The position numbers and the translations under genes are program-made. Positions 4,998 through 5,604 of a stretch of DNA of 5,604 nucleotides are shown piece by piece (positions within the stretch are counted from its first letter, which is position 1; each line of letters begins with the position of its first letter). This DNA comes from Fodinibius sp050117475 (GTDB lineage: Bacteria > Bacteroidota > Rhodothermia > Balneolales > Balneolaceae). The notes beneath the pieces are model-generated. The model worked only from the letters and a program-made list of their open reading frames with translations. It was not told the origin of the DNA and ran no database searches. The DNA is taken from positions 1-5,604 of the forward strand of contig JASFMR010000133.1 of assembly GCA_050117475.1 (NCBI GenBank), written 5' to 3'.

Positions 4998-5604
4998 CTG
5001 ATTCAAAAGCCATAAACTCGCAAACTTCCGATTCGCCCCGGGAGAATGCTTCAGAAAGCAGTCTCGAGGATGATGTGCTCGTCAAAAAAGCGATTGGCGG
5101 TGACGAAAGTGCATACAAGGAGATCGTGAAAAAATATGAACGTGCCCTGTACTTTCATATTCTTAAAATGGTTAAGGATCGGGAACAAGTTGAAGACCTG
5201 GTTCAAGAAACGTTCGTTAAAGCATTCGATAACCTGAATACCTACAGCACGAACTACGCCTTTTCCACATGGTTATATCGAATTGCCACCAATCATACGA
5301 TTGATTATTTAAGGAAAAAGAAGTTGAAAACCCTGTCCATCGATGAACCGGTTAAGACCAGGGACGGGGATATGGAAATGCAGTTGCCCGATGAATCGGC
5401 GAAAACAGACCGGGGAATTATTCGTAAGCAGCGGCAAAAGATTGTACGGCAGGCCATCAAAGATTTACCGGAAAAATACCGTAAGGTTATTGAAATGCGC
5501 CATATGGAGGAGAAAAGCTACCAGGAAATAGCAGAAGTACTCGATTTGCCGCTCGGAACCGTTAAAGCGCATATTTTCAGGGCCCGAGAGCTGCTTTACA
5601 AGGC
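4994..5604 (+). CDS. ECF-type RNA polymerase sigma-70 factor (3' truncated by window edge)
   Basis: The frame is open from ATG 4994 to the last base, giving 203 residues, with few probably missing. After a Ser/Asp/Glu-rich N-terminal extension (about 1-25) comes sigma region 2 (about 28-110). It has the core-binding helix DREQVEDLVQETFVKAF (62-78) and the promoter-melting/-10 reading part FSTWLYRIATNHTIDYLRKK (90-109). A charged linker of about 40 residues (111-148) replaces regions 3.0-3.2. Region 4 (about 150-203) has DLPEKYRKVIEMRH and the -35 reading helix-turn-helix SYQEIAEVLDLPLGTVKAHIFRARELL (175-201). Lacking regions 1.1 and 3, it is a group 4 (ECF) factor. An in-frame TGA at 4958 and no other start codon in between fix the ATG at 4994; AGGA abuts it directly, unusually close. 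ECF genes are often followed by an anti-sigma factor, which would lie to the right. Class is secure; the regulon and signal are unknown. Confidence 0.93.
   Translation, partial: MSDSKAINSQTSDSPRENASESSLEDDVLVKKAIGGDESAYKEIVKKYERALYFHILKMVKDREQVEDLVQETFVKAFDNLNTYSTNYAFSTWLYRIATNHTIDYLRKKKLKTLSIDEPVKTRDGDMEMQLPDESAKTDRGIIRKQRQKIVRQAIKDLPEKYRKVIEMRHMEEKSYQEIAEVLDLPLGTVKAHIFRARELLYK

Noticed and set aside
4912..5118. 68-codon minus-strand open frame at the beginning of the sigma-factor gene
   Set aside because: Overlaps the N-terminus of a clear ECF sigma factor on the + strand and shows no domain or start signal.
1..5604. Mobile element, CRISPR array, tRNA/rRNA or defence system
   Set aside because: No transposase, integrase, terminal repeats, spaced direct repeats, tRNA cloverleaf or nuclease domains were found; all genes are core-type and base composition looks uniform.

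Overview
This 5.6 kb window looks like an ordinary chromosomal segment of a bacterium in or near the Bacteroidota/FCB group. The Balneolota-Rhodothermota side is my best guess. Base composition is close to balanced, Shine-Dalgarno signals are weak or absent, and there is a Bacteroidota-type M28 glutaminyl cyclase lipoprotein and a small signal-peptide-bearing outer-membrane barrel. The clade assignment is an inference from protein style, not from a marker gene.

Layout. Positions 1-4157 carry five co-directional, tightly packed + strand genes: the 3' part of gatA (1-606), a YdfG-like short-chain dehydrogenase (628-1398), an M28 glutaminyl-cyclase-like lipoprotein (1391-2377), prmA (2404-3246) and a short Ppx/GppA phosphatase (best start TTG at 3243, end 4157). 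Junctions are +21 nt, -8 nt, +26 nt and -4 nt, so they are probably one transcript whose promoter lies left of the window. A convergent minus-strand gene for a small outer-membrane beta-barrel protein (4217-4729) follows, with a clear intrinsic terminator (4159-4191) between the two stop codons. A 264-nt divergent intergenic region (4730-4993) has no gene but is rich in inverted repeats. The window ends inside an ECF-type sigma factor on the + strand (4994 to the edge). No tRNA, rRNA, CRISPR array, insertion sequence or phage gene is visible.

How the genes fit together. GatA (Gln-tRNA/Asn-tRNA formation) and PrmA (ribosomal protein L11 methylation) serve translation. The phosphatase probably acts on polyphosphate or pppGpp, and the SDR is a general NADPH oxidoreductase. 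The best functional link is between the cyclase lipoprotein and the barrel protein. The barrel's signal peptide can be cut so that Gln is the new N-terminus, which is the substrate such a cyclase converts to pyroglutamate. The divergent barrel/sigma pair may share regulation through the palindromes between them.

I do not see a convincing undescribed system. The items most worth a second look are a roughly 35-residue charged helical insertion in GatA, the Gln-exposing signal peptide together with the cyclase, and a hairpin that would hide the sigma-factor start codon.
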